Shown piece after piece: positions 7,716 through 15,346 of a stretch of 29,027 bases of DNA. Origin of the DNA: Actinomycetota bacterium (GTDB lineage: Bacteria; Actinomycetota; Thermoleophilia; Solirubrobacterales; Thermoleophilaceae); the NCBI GenBank assembly GCA_005885165.1, contig VAXR01000033.1, positions 1-29,027 of the forward strand. The letters are read 5' to 3'. Position numbers and translations under genes: made by a program. Each line of letters starts with the position of its first letter. Position 1 is the stretch's first letter. Under the pieces are notes generated by a model. The model had not been told where the DNA came from, searched no databases, and was given only the letters and a program-made list of their open reading frames with translations.

Positions 7716-8408
7716 ATGCCCGACGAGCCGGTCATGCTGATCACGGGCGCGAGCACCGGCATAGGTGCCGCCACGGCGCGGCTGGCGGCCGACGCCGGCT
7801 ACCGGCTCGTGCTCGTCGCGCGCTCGGAGGACAGGCTGCGCGAGGTCGCGGCCGAGGTGGGCGGCGACGAGCGAGCTCTGGCCCAGCGCTGCGACGTCTC
7901 TGTCTGGGACGACCAGGAGCGGCTCGTGGCGGCGGCGCTCGAACGCTTCGGCCGCATCGACGTCGTCTTCGCGAACGCCGGCTTCGGCGCCAAGCGGGGC
8001 TTCCTCGAGGAGTCGCCGGAGCAGTGGCGGTCGATGGTCGAGACGAACGTGCTCGGCGCGGCGTACACGATCCGCACGGCCCTCCCCCACTTCCGCGAGC
8101 GCGGCTCCGGGCATTTCCTGCTTACGAGCTCAGTTGCCGGTCGGCGGGTGCTCCCGGGCTCGCTCTACTCCGCGACGAAGTGGGCCGTCTCGGCGATGGG
8201 AGAGGCGCTGCGCCAGGAGCTCGCGGAGACCGACATCAAGGTGACGCTGATCGAGCCCGGCATGACCGACACGCCGTTCTTCGACGAGCGGCCGAGGGAC
8301 GCGCTGAAGGACGAGGACATCGCCCGAACGGTCATGTTTGCCCTGTCACAGCCGCCGCACGTGGACGTGAACGAGATCCTCGTGCGGCCGATCCATCAGG
8401 CCGGCTAG
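7716..8408 (+). CDS. Short-chain dehydrogenase/reductase (classical SDR)
   Basis: 230 residues with all classical SDR elements: cofactor motif TGASTGIG (10-17), NAG (87-89), catalytic Ser in LLTSSVAG (about 138-139) and YSATK (Tyr151, Lys155). PGMTDTPFF is the usual PG-T loop. Arg in VARSEDR after beta-2 suggests NADP(H) preference. It should interconvert an alcohol and a carbonyl; the substrate is unknown. The ATG at 7716 is chosen because the beta-alpha-beta unit starts directly after it. The frame is open further upstream, but that part is antisense to the neighbouring lipocalin-like gene. Its TAG stop overlaps the stop of the convergent metallophosphoesterase gene in the palindrome CTAG. 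Confidence 0.88.
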   Translation: MPDEPVMLITGASTGIGAATARLAADAGYRLVLVARSEDRLREVAAEVGGDERALAQRCDVSVWDDQERLVAAALERFGRIDVVFANAGFGAKRGFLEESPEQWRSMVETNVLGAAYTIRTALPHFRERGSGHFLLTSSVAGRRVLPGSLYSATKWAVSAMGEALRQELAETDIKVTLIEPGMTDTPFFDERPRDALKDEDIARTVMFALSQPPHVDVNEILVRPIHQAG

Positions 8409-10327
8409 GGCCTGTTGTGGCACCTGACGGGTCCCGAGCTCTGATCGATGAAGGTCTCGCCCGCGACCGGGATGAACTGCCAGCTGTAGCTCGAGCTGGC
8501 GAGCGTCAGTTCGAGTACGCCGAACGTCTGATCGTCGCCCGCTTCGCTGTTCGGTGCCCGTGCGGCCGACGGGAAGGCCTTGTGGCTTCGGCCGCCGGTC
8601 CCGACCACGAACTCCCGGATGCCGTTTGGACCCGCGTTTCCCGTCGAGTCTTGTTGCGCGAAGCGCTCGTAGTTGTGCTGATGCCCGTTGAGGACGATGT
8701 CCGCGTGGTAGTCATACAGCGCCTTGAACAGCGGGCGCACGGCGCCGTCCTGCACGATGTCGCCCTCGCTGTCGGTCTGGGAAGAGCTGTAGAGCGGGTG
8801 GTGCCAGTAGGCGAGGATGCAGTCGTGCGTGTGCTGCGCGAGATCCGCGCGCAGCCAGGTCTCCTGATCTGAGCCGCCAGCGCAGGAGATGCTGCTGCAG
8901 TTGCTGTTCGAGTTGAGCGCGACGATGTGCCACGCCCCGAGGTCGTAGCTGTAGTAGCCCTTCGTTGAATCCCCCGCAGCGGCGCCGAAGTAGCCGAAGT
9001 ACCCGGCCGCGCCGCTGGTGTTGTACTCGCGATTGCCGGCGGAGGGCTTGGTGCGCGACTTGAAGGCGCCCCAGGTCGGGTCGTACCAGGAGTTGAACTC
9101 GGTGAGCGTCCCGTTCTCGTAGGTGTTGTCGCCGAGCGTCACCACCTGGCCTGCGCGCTGCTGGATGAGCGCGGCGGTGTCGGCGCCGGTCCCGCCGGTC
9201 GTGGGATCGCCCGCGATGTCGCCAGCGGCGAGGAGCGTCGTGAGCGTCGTCGTCTCATCGGGCGAGCCAGGTGCCGCTTCCACGTTGCCCGCCTTGTCGT
9301 AGGCGACCGTGTAGAAGGCGTAGTCGCCGTCGCCGGCTGTCGCCGTGTAGTCGAAGTGGCCGCCGGTCGCGGCCGGCGAGCTGTCAGTCGCAACCTTCGA
9401 GAACCCCGTCTCGCCGGGCGCCTGCGCGTAGAGCTGCACCTTGTCCAATGCGCTTCCCGTGCCGTCGGCCGTGTAGTCGACCTGGATCGAGCTCGCATCG
9501 ATGGCCGTCGCTCCGGACGCCGACGAGGTGGGAGCCGCCGTGTCGAGCGTCGTCGTCGCGTCCGGAGCGCCAGGTGGTGCTTCCACGTTGCGCGCCTTGT
9601 CGTAAGCGACCGTGTAGAAGGCGTAGTCGCCGTCGCCGGCCGTCGCCGTGTAGTCGAAGTGGCCGCCGGTGGTGGCAGGCGAGGCGTAGGTGGCGGTCTT
9701 CGAGAAGTCGGTATGGCCCGGTGCCTTGAGGTAGAGCTCGACCCGGTCGAGCGGGCTCCCGGTGCCGTCGGCGGTGTAATCGATCCGGATCGAGGTGGAG
9801 TTCGTGAGTGTTGGCGCCGAGGCGCGCGAGGTGGGAGGTGTCCGCTCCCGCGCCAGCACACGGATCGTGGAGGACGCCACTCGGCAGTTGTTGTGCTCGT
9901 GGCGCTCCTTGACGTGATCGCGATCGTCGGCGCATGCGGCGAGCCTGTAGGAGGCGGACGCGAGGTTCGTCGGCAGGCGCACCGTGGTCGTCGCCGACGA
10001 GCTCTTCCCGCGCGCGAGTGAGGACACCTTGCGCCCGCCAATTCGCGTTCGACCGACGGGCAGCTCGCGCGTCAGATAGAAGCCCACCGTAAAGCTGCCC
10101 GCTCTGGCCCGCCCTTTGTTGAGCGCACGGTCGCGAATATGGAGCGCCCCGCCCGGGCGGACGACGTCCGGCGCGTGGCTGACGCTCCGCTCCACGAGGT
10201 CCGGCCGTCGCTTTGCCGCGGCCGGGCGCGCTTGGTCGCCGATTGCGACGCCGCCGATGAGCACCGCCCCGGCAGTCCCGATCGAGAGGACGCTGGCCGC
10301 GAGCCGTCGTCCGCGACGTCCACTCAA
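8405..10327 (-). CDS. Secreted metallophosphoesterase with CARDB-like and duplicated Ig-like domains
   Basis: About 640 residues. A signal peptide (SGRRGRRLAASVLSIGTAGA, then VLIGGVAIG, cleavage near RPAAA) precedes a CARDB-like domain (RPDLVERSVSHAPDVVRPGG). Next come two nearly identical Ig-like modules of 100 residues, then a calcineurin-like phosphatase domain. The metal-binding motifs are LAAGDIAGD, VTLGDNTYENG, AGNREY, YWHHPLYSS and LNGHQHNYERF, as in purple-acid-phosphatase-type enzymes. It probably hydrolyses phosphate esters outside the cell. The start is uncertain: TTG at 10327 gives the best signal peptide but a cramped GAGG; TTG at 10387, 5 bases after a TAGGAT box, would add 20 residues. 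Confidence 0.8.
   Translation of the reverse strand: MSGRRGRRLAASVLSIGTAGAVLIGGVAIGDQARPAAAKRRPDLVERSVSHAPDVVRPGGALHIRDRALNKGRARAGSFTVGFYLTRELPVGRTRIGGRKVSSLARGKSSSATTTVRLPTNLASASYRLAACADDRDHVKERHEHNNCRVASSTIRVLARERTPPTSRASAPTLTNSTSIRIDYTADGTGSPLDRVELYLKAPGHTDFSKTATYASPATTGGHFDYTATAGDGDYAFYTVAYDKARNVEAPPGAPDATTTLDTAAPTSSASGATAIDASSIQVDYTADGTGSALDKVQLYAQAPGETGFSKVATDSSPAATGGHFDYTATAGDGDYAFYTVAYDKAGNVEAAPGSPDETTTLTTLLAAGDIAGDPTTGGTGADTAALIQQRAGQVVTLGDNTYENGTLTEFNSWYDPTWGAFKSRTKPSAGNREYNTSGAAGYFGYFGAAAGDSTKGYYSYDLGAWHIVALNSNSNCSSISCAGGSDQETWLRADLAQHTHDCILAYWHHPLYSSSQTDSEGDIVQDGAVRPLFKALYDYHADIVLNGHQHNYERFAQQDSTGNAGPNGIREFVVGTGGRSHKAFPSAARAPNSEAGDDQTFGVLELTLASSSYSWQFIPVAGETFIDQSSGPVRCHNRP
9240..9839 (-). 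repeat. Tandem direct repeat, two units of 300 bp, inside the metallophosphoesterase gene
   Basis: The stretch around 9279-9375 recurs almost unchanged exactly 300 bp later, around 9579-9675 (GCTTCCACGTTGC, CCGTGTAGAAGGCGTAGTCG, GTGTAGTCGAAGTGGCCGCC in both). Each unit encodes one 100-residue Ig-like module with YTADGTGS and GHFDYTATAGDGDYAFYTVA. The repeat limits are approximate. The high nucleotide identity points to recent duplication or gene conversion. Confidence 0.85.
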
Positions 10328-10452
10328 TTCCTCACGCCGGGATGGCGCCCCGCGTTCCTGGGTCGATCCGGTCGATACATCGAACAACCCCGATCCTAGG
10401 TCCGGGATTCGGTTGGAAGGAGCAGGTGGCGCCGGCTGTCCGGTCGCCTCCG

Positions 10453-10458
10453 TAGCGT
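10453..10458 (+). promoter_or_regulatory. Putative -10 box of a leaderless promoter for DNA polymerase IV
   Basis: TAGCGT lies exactly 7 bases before the ATG at 10466 and no ribosome binding site is present. The layout is the same as TAGGTT upstream of 5562 and TAGCTT upstream of 28389. No LexA-type palindrome was seen here. Confidence 0.4.
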
Positions 10459-10465
10459 CGCGGCA

Positions 10466-11542
10466 ATGGAGCGGCGGGTGATCGCCCACGTCGACATGGA
10501 CGCCTTCTACGTGAGCGTCGAGCTCCAGCGGCGTCCGGAGCTCCGCGGCCTGCCGGTTGTGGTGGCCGGGACCGGGCCGCGCGCGGTGGTGACCACCGCG
10601 AGCTACGAGGCGCGTAGGTACGGGATCTTCTCCGCGACGCCTGCCGAGCGCGCCCGGCGGCTGTGCCCCGAGGCCGTGTTCATCCCGCCCGACTTCGACC
10701 TCTACCGGGCGCGTTCTAAGGAGGTCATGGTCGTGCTCCGCGAGCACGTGGACCGCGTGGAGGTCGTCGGCCTCGACGAGGCGTACCTGGACCTGATCGC
10801 GTTCGACAGACCTCGCGCGGCGGCGCGGCGGGTGAAGGCGGCCGTCCGGGAGCGCGCGGGCCTCGGGTGCTCGATCGGGATCGGGCCCAGCAAGCTCGTG
10901 GCCAAGGTCGCCTCCGACGCCGAGAAGCCCGACGGGTTCGTGGTCCTCAGCCGCGAGCAGGCCTGCGAGCGCTTCGCGGGCGCCTCGCCGGGCCTGATCC
11001 CAGGCATCGGGCCGAAGACGGTCGACCGGCTCAGGGAGCGCGGGATCGAGACCCTCGGCCAGCTCGCGGCGGCGTCGCCGGCCGACCTGGCGCGGACGTT
11101 CGGCGAGCGCCTCGGACTGCACCTCGCCCGGCTCGCCTGTTTCGAGGACGGCCGCGAGATCGAGACCGTCCGCGTCGCCAAGTCGGAGTCGAGGGAGACG
11201 ACCTTCGACACCGACCTGCGCGGGCTGGACGCGCTCGAGCCCGTACTCGATCGGCTATCGGCCGAGCTCTGCCGCACGCTCGCCCGCCAGGAGCGGACGG
11301 GGCGAACGATCGGCATCAAGGTGCGGCTCGACGACTTCTCCACCCATACCCGCGCGCACACGCGCGACGAGGCGACCAACGACGTGGCGGTCGTGAGCAG
11401 CACCGCCCGCGAGCTTCTGCGGCGCTTCGACCCCCCGCGCCCCGTTCGCCTGCTCGGCGTGCGGGTGGCCGGTCTGGACGAGGCCGAGACCGGCCGGCAG
11501 CCGCACGCTGCGGCCGCCGGCCAGCTCGAGCTCTCGATGTAG
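10466..11542 (+). CDS. dinB: DNA polymerase IV (Y-family translesion polymerase)
   Basis: 358 residues with the Y-family order. The palm starts HVDMDAFYVSVE (metal ligands Asp10 and Asp12), then TTASYEARRYGI, and the second acidic pair in VGLDEAYLD (Asp104, Glu105). IGIGPSKLVAKVASD and the helix-hairpin-helix PGIGPKTVDRLRERGIETLG are the thumb, and the little-finger domain follows from about 240 (KSESRETTFDTDL). It replicates past damaged bases with low fidelity. The C-terminus ends AGQLELSM, which resembles a beta-clamp-binding QLxLF motif but lacks the final Phe. The start is an ATG with a leaderless-type -10. It is divergent from the metallophosphoesterase and convergent with the RlpA-like gene. 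Confidence 0.93.
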   Translation: MERRVIAHVDMDAFYVSVELQRRPELRGLPVVVAGTGPRAVVTTASYEARRYGIFSATPAERARRLCPEAVFIPPDFDLYRARSKEVMVVLREHVDRVEVVGLDEAYLDLIAFDRPRAAARRVKAAVRERAGLGCSIGIGPSKLVAKVASDAEKPDGFVVLSREQACERFAGASPGLIPGIGPKTVDRLRERGIETLGQLAAASPADLARTFGERLGLHLARLACFEDGREIETVRVAKSESRETTFDTDLRGLDALEPVLDRLSAELCRTLARQERTGRTIGIKVRLDDFSTHTRAHTRDEATNDVAVVSSTARELLRRFDPPRPVRLLGVRVAGLDEAETGRQPHAAAAGQLELSM

Positions 11543-11554
11543 AGGCGGTAGCGC

Positions 11555-12271
11555 CTAGAGGGGCGCCGACCAGATCGTGCCGGTCGACGGAGCCCCGAGG
11601 CGGTCGCGGGTCGCGGCGGTGAGGTCGTACTCACGCCCCGCCGCGTACGGCCCGCGGTCGATCACGGGCACCGTGACCTTGCGGCCCTGGTAGTAGAGGG
11701 CCACTTTCGTCCCGCACGGGAGCGTCTTGTTGGCGACGCCGAGGGTGTTCTGCGAGAGCGTCTCGCCGCACGCGGTGCGCGAGCCGTAGAAGCCCGGGCC
11801 GTAGTACGACACGCTGCTCTCGCGGTAGGCGGTCACCTTGCCCTTTGGCTTGCCCTGGGCGGTGCCGTCGGCGAGGTGGGCGCGAACCGCGTAGCGGCCG
11901 ACCTGACCGGGCTGCCACTCGGCGGAGAAGCGGCCCTTGCGACCGGTGCGCACCTGTGCGACGTTCTGCCAGGAGCCACCCTGACGCGTCTCTACGACGA
12001 CCGAGCGGCCGGGCTGGCGCGTGGAGAGCGAGCCATGGACGCGGTCGTTCGAGCCGGCCAGGAGGTTCTTGACGGCGTGGACCTTCAGTTTCACGATCGT
12101 GCCCCGCGCGGTTTCGTTGCGCGGCTTCTGGCCGGCCGAACCGCTGGCGGCTAGCTGCGAGCTCGGCGTGGCGGCCATCGCGATGGCTGCGCCGGACGCG
12201 ACAAGCGGCACGATGATTGCGGCGAGCGCCCGGGCGATTCGGCGCCCGCGCGCACGTCTATGCGTTTTCAT
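11555..12271 (-). CDS. RlpA-like double-psi beta-barrel cell-wall protein
   Basis: 238 residues. A signal peptide (KTHRRARGRRIARALAAIIV, cleavage near AIAMA) is followed by an Ig-like segment (about 60-145; VHGSLSTRQPGRSVVVETRQ). The C-terminal RlpA-like double-psi beta-barrel (about 150-238) contains SYYGPGFYGSRTACGETLSQ, GVANKTLPCGTKVALYY, VIDRGPYAAGREYDLTAA. Proteins with this domain bind or cleave peptidoglycan outside the membrane. GGGAAGGGAA-like purine sequence precedes the ATG. It sits directly behind a c-di-AMP riboswitch, the usual arrangement for actinobacterial wall-remodelling genes of this kind, so its expression probably follows cell-wall or osmotic signalling through c-di-AMP. 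Confidence 0.85.
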   Translation of the reverse strand: MKTHRRARGRRIARALAAIIVPLVASGAAIAMAATPSSQLAASGSAGQKPRNETARGTIVKLKVHAVKNLLAGSNDRVHGSLSTRQPGRSVVVETRQGGSWQNVAQVRTGRKGRFSAEWQPGQVGRYAVRAHLADGTAQGKPKGKVTAYRESSVSYYGPGFYGSRTACGETLSQNTLGVANKTLPCGTKVALYYQGRKVTVPVIDRGPYAAGREYDLTAATRDRLGAPSTGTIWSAPL

Positions 12272-12288
12272 TACGTTCCCTTCCCGGC

Positions 12289-12455
12289 CCCGGCCTACGG
12301 AGTTAGCTGCCGGGCTCGCGCTCGCCGCTCAGAAAGAGGCTTTGGCGGCGCTACGGCCGGAAATCACCGACCGACTCGCCCCGTGCCGCGGCTGCTCGCC
12401 GCGACGGGTGGTTCCCCCGCCCACCGGCTCACTGGGAGGCGGCGGTTCGGTAGGG
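12289..12455 (-). ncRNA. c-di-AMP riboswitch (ydaO-yuaA class)
   Basis: The minus-strand leader carries the conserved blocks of this class in order: CCGAACCG at the 5' side, GGGGGAACCACC, GGGGCGAGTCGG (usual form GGGGTGAATCGG), a variable stem, and GCAGCTAACTCCGTAGGCCG at the 3' side. The block ends about 18 bases before the RlpA-like start codon. In this class, binding of two c-di-AMP molecules usually switches expression off. No Rho-independent terminator with a U tract lies between the aptamer and the ATG, so control could be at translation. The limits are approximate. Confidence 0.9.
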
Positions 12456-12459
12456 CCGT

Positions 12460-12475
12460 TCGAACTTACGTTCGT
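12460..12475. promoter_or_regulatory. Candidate LexA/SOS-box-like operator at the riboswitch promoter
   Basis: TCGAACTTACGTTCGT is a near-perfect palindrome of the actinobacterial/Bacillus SOS-box form GAAC-N4-GTTC. It lies just upstream of the aptamer. On the minus strand the same bases contain TAAGTT (12468-12463), a possible -10 that would place the transcription start near 12456, at the aptamer edge. A second overlapping inverted repeat, ACGTTC-N6-GAACGT, spans 12468-12485. Confidence 0.4.
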
Positions 12476-12517
12476 CGTTGAACGTACCCTCGGGGGGCCA
12501 TCTAACTGTGCCCTTCA

Positions 12518-13720
12518 TCACACTGCACGGCCTGGGCCCTCACCCGGAATGGGGACAGTGTCCGCTACGGCGTCGGGCACCGGGGCAGGGACGTCGGGCG
12601 TCATGGCTATCGCCGCCGCCGCGATCACCATGCCCACGGCGGGAAACGGGCGCGGCCGGCTGTGGTCGCCGGACGGGCGCGTGGGCTCCGACGCCTCCGC
12701 CGAGTAGGACTCCGCCCGATCGAGCAGCGACAGGATCGACGCGCAGATCTCCGCCTGGGGAGCGTCCTCCCCCACCTCGCACGACAGCCGCGCGAGTCCG
12801 AGGTAGTCGGGCACGTCGTCGCCGATCATCATCCGGCCGGCGGCCGTGGACAGGTACGTGTGAATCCGGCCGAGCACGAGATCGCGGCGGATCGCGGCGT
12901 CGCCGGGCGGCGGGCCGAGGTCGAGCGGCTCCTCGCCGGCGAGGAGGCGCTGCAGCTGGCGCCCGCCGATCTCCCGCACCTGATCCAGCGTAAGCCCCGC
13001 TTGGAGCGCTGCCCGGAGACCGAGGATCGTCGCGATGACGGTCGTGCCGTACGGCATGTCGCTCGCGAAGAGGATCTGCCCGGGCGGGACGTAGGCGAAG
13101 AGCGTCAGGTGGTCGAGCGTGCTCCACCACGCGGTGTCGAAGAAGAGGTTCGGGTGATCGGCCGCGTGGCGCCAGATCCAGCTCAGGTCGCTCACGCCCG
13201 CGTGCGCGAGGATCAGCTTGAGGCCCGGGTAGCGCCCGGTGATCTCCAGCGCGTCGCGGCCGAGCGCCGGGATGCCGCGGCCCGCGTGCGTGATCACCGG
13301 CAGGCCGCGCTCGTTCGCAAGCGCGTAGACGCGGTCGAGGCGGTCGTCGGCGAGGCGGAACTGCTTGGCGCGCGGGTGTAGCTTGATCCCGCGCGCGCCG
13401 CGCGCGAGGGCGCGCTCGGCCTCGGCCAGGGGATCGTCGGCCGGATCGAGGCGGCAGAACGCCACGAGCCGCCCATCGGAGGCGGCGGCCTCGTCGATCA
13501 CCCGGTCGTTCGCTGGCGGGTAGCCGTCCGGCTCCTGCATCGTGAAGATCACCGCGCGGGCGTGCGCGAGCTCCAGCCCCTCGACGAGCTGCTCCGCGCT
13601 GCAGCTGAAGCCGTCCGGATCGTTGAACCCGGTGTGGGTGTGCGCGTCGAAGAGCTCGATCCCCGGCAGCTGCTCCATGACCGCCTCGTGCCAGGGGAGC
13701 AGCAGGTGGTCGGCGTACAC
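12518..13720 (-). CDS. Amidohydrolase family protein (TIM-barrel metal hydrolase)
   Basis: About 400 residues, metal-dependent hydrolase of the amidohydrolase-2 type. Metal and active-site residues are visible as FDAHTHTGF (His27, His29), RGIKLHP, VITHAGRG, LILAHAGVSD and FASDMPYGT. Substrates of the family include carboxylates decarboxylated or hydrolysed at C-N/C-O bonds; none can be assigned here. GTG at 13720 is chosen because TAGATT (13734-13729) lies 8 bases before it; GTG at 13726 and ATG at 13678 are alternatives, the last losing the YADHLLLPW segment. The last ~50 residues form an Ala/Pro-rich tail (MVIAAAAIAMTPDVPAPVPD) unlike the rest. The gene is divergent from WS/DGAT. Confidence 0.8.
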   Translation of the reverse strand: MYADHLLLPWHEAVMEQLPGIELFDAHTHTGFNDPDGFSCSAEQLVEGLELAHARAVIFTMQEPDGYPPANDRVIDEAAASDGRLVAFCRLDPADDPLAEAERALARGARGIKLHPRAKQFRLADDRLDRVYALANERGLPVITHAGRGIPALGRDALEITGRYPGLKLILAHAGVSDLSWIWRHAADHPNLFFDTAWWSTLDHLTLFAYVPPGQILFASDMPYGTTVIATILGLRAALQAGLTLDQVREIGGRQLQRLLAGEEPLDLGPPPGDAAIRRDLVLGRIHTYLSTAAGRMMIGDDVPDYLGLARLSCEVGEDAPQAEICASILSLLDRAESYSAEASEPTRPSGDHSRPRPFPAVGMVIAAAAIAMTPDVPAPVPDAVADTVPIPGEGPGRAV

Positions 13721-13728
13721 GGCCACGT

Positions 13729-13734
13729 AATCTA
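13729..13734 (-). promoter_or_regulatory. Putative -10 box upstream of the amidohydrolase
   Basis: TAGATT on the minus strand lies 8 bases before GTG at 13720 and 2 bases before GTG at 13726. It fits the leaderless pattern only with the inner GTG, and no ribosome binding site is seen. Confidence 0.35.
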
Positions 13735-13772
13735 CGGCTACCGGGACAGCGAGCGAGAGGAAGGGACCTGAA

Positions 13773-15308
13773 ATGGCGACGAACGGCGACCGTCTGACGG
13801 GGCTCGACGCGTCCTTCCTGCATCTCGAGGGGGACGCCGCGCACATGCACGTCGCCGGCGTAATGCTCTTCGACGGCTCGGCGCCGAAGCAGGACGAGAT
13901 GATCTCGACGATCGAGTCGCGGCTGCACCTCGTTCCGCGCTACCGGCAGCGTCTCGCGTTCGTCCCATTCGGTCAGGGGCGGCCGCGCTGGGTCGACGAC
14001 CCGCACCTCAACCTGAGCTATCACGTAAGGACCACCGCCCTCCCCTCGCCGGGGAGCGAGGATCAGCTGCGCGCGCTGGCCGGGCGGATCCTCTCCCAGC
14101 GGCTCGACCGCGACAAGCCGCTCTGGGAGATCTGGGTGGTCGAGGGGCTCGACGGCGGGGAGCGCTTCGCCGTGATCAGCAAAACCCACCACGCGCTCGT
14201 CGACGGCATCTCGGGCGTGGACATCATGAGCGTGATCTTCGACAGCTCACCCGATCCCGCGGCCCCGCCGGACCCGGGCAAGCGCTGGCTCCCGCGGCCG
14301 CTTCCATCGCGCTCGCAGCTGCTCGCCGAGGCGCTGGTCGAGCGCGCGACCGTGCCGGCCGAGGTCGTCCGCGGCGTGCGCGCGGCCTTCCGGGCGCCCC
14401 GCCGGATCGCGACCGCCGCGCTCGGCGCGCTGGCCGGTGTAGGAGCGCTCGCATGGGCCGGGATCAATCCGGCGCCGGAGAGTCCCTACAACGTGGAGAT
14501 CGGCCCGCACCGGCGGTTCACGTGGGTCCGCGCGGCGCTAGCCGACGTGAAGGCGATCAAGGACTCGCTCGGCGGGACCGTCAACGACGTGATGCTGGCC
14601 GTGGTGGCCGGCGCGCTCGGCCGCGACCTCCGGCGCAGGGGGGTCGATGTGCGCGGCCTAGAGCTCAAGGCCATGGTTCCCGTGAGCGTGCGCGGCGAGG
14701 AGGGTCGCGGGCAGCTCGGGAACCAGGTTGCCGCGGTGATGGCCGCGCTTCCGGTTGGCGTGGATGACCCGCGGATGCGCTACGAGGCGATCAGCACGAG
14801 CATGCGCAAGGTCAAGGACTCCGGCCAGGCGGTGGGCGCGCAGGTGCTCACGAACCTGACGGGCTTCGCGCCGCCGAACGTGATGAGCCAGGCCTCGCGC
14901 CTGGTGGCTCGCCAGCGCTGGTTCAACCTCGTCGTGACGAACGTGCCGGGCCCCCAGATCCCGCTCTACCTGATCGGCCGGGAGATGAGTGAGATGTTCC
15001 CGATGGTCCCGCTGGTCGAGCGGCAGGCCGTGGGCGTGGCGATCATGAGCTACAACGGCAGGATCGACTTCGGGCTGGTCGGCGACTACGACGTGATGAG
15101 TGACATCGACCAGCTCGCCAAGGACTTCCGCTCCTCCCTCGCCGAGCTTGCGGAGGTGGCCGGAGTCACGCTGAGCGCTCCCGACGGCGAGCGGGCGCGC
15201 GCCCGCAACGGCCACAGGCCCGCCCGCGCCGTCGGAACGCGGCAGGCCGTGAGCGCAGCCGCACCGACCGACGGCGAGGAGGCCGCGGCGCCGCCCGACG
15301 CTTCGTAG
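13773..15308 (+). CDS. Wax ester synthase/diacylglycerol O-acyltransferase (WS/DGAT)
   Basis: 511 residues. The N-terminus RLTGLDASFLHLEGDAAHMH is typical of the family, and the acyltransfer motif is HHALVDG (residues 139-145), the HHxxxDG active site. NDVMLAVVAGALGR and VVTNVPGPQIPLYLIG are the second and third family blocks; the length is somewhat over the usual 460 because of an Ala/Arg-rich C-terminal tail (from about 475). It joins acyl-CoA to long-chain alcohols or diacylglycerol to give wax esters or triacylglycerol at the membrane/lipid droplet. A GAGAGGAAGGGA ribosome binding site precedes the ATG. The fatty-alcohol-oxidising genes 1-4 kb downstream fit a lipid-metabolism neighbourhood. 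Confidence 0.93.
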   Translation: MATNGDRLTGLDASFLHLEGDAAHMHVAGVMLFDGSAPKQDEMISTIESRLHLVPRYRQRLAFVPFGQGRPRWVDDPHLNLSYHVRTTALPSPGSEDQLRALAGRILSQRLDRDKPLWEIWVVEGLDGGERFAVISKTHHALVDGISGVDIMSVIFDSSPDPAAPPDPGKRWLPRPLPSRSQLLAEALVERATVPAEVVRGVRAAFRAPRRIATAALGALAGVGALAWAGINPAPESPYNVEIGPHRRFTWVRAALADVKAIKDSLGGTVNDVMLAVVAGALGRDLRRRGVDVRGLELKAMVPVSVRGEEGRGQLGNQVAAVMAALPVGVDDPRMRYEAISTSMRKVKDSGQAVGAQVLTNLTGFAPPNVMSQASRLVARQRWFNLVVTNVPGPQIPLYLIGREMSEMFPMVPLVERQAVGVAIMSYNGRIDFGLVGDYDVMSDIDQLAKDFRSSLAELAEVAGVTLSAPDGERARARNGHRPARAVGTRQAVSAAAPTDGEEAAAPPDAS

Positions 15309-15346
15309 ATGACCGATTCCGCGTCCTTGGACGTATACCCGGGCAG

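Noticed and set aside
10327..11122. Extension of the metallophosphoesterase frame through the DNA polymerase IV gene.
   Set aside because: The extension is antisense to dinB and precedes a good signal peptide, so the true start lies near 10327-10387.
11543..11556. AGGCG-GTAG-CGCCT hairpin between dinB and the RlpA-like gene as a terminator.
   Set aside because: The stem is only 5 bp, with no U tract, and it overlaps the convergent stop codon.
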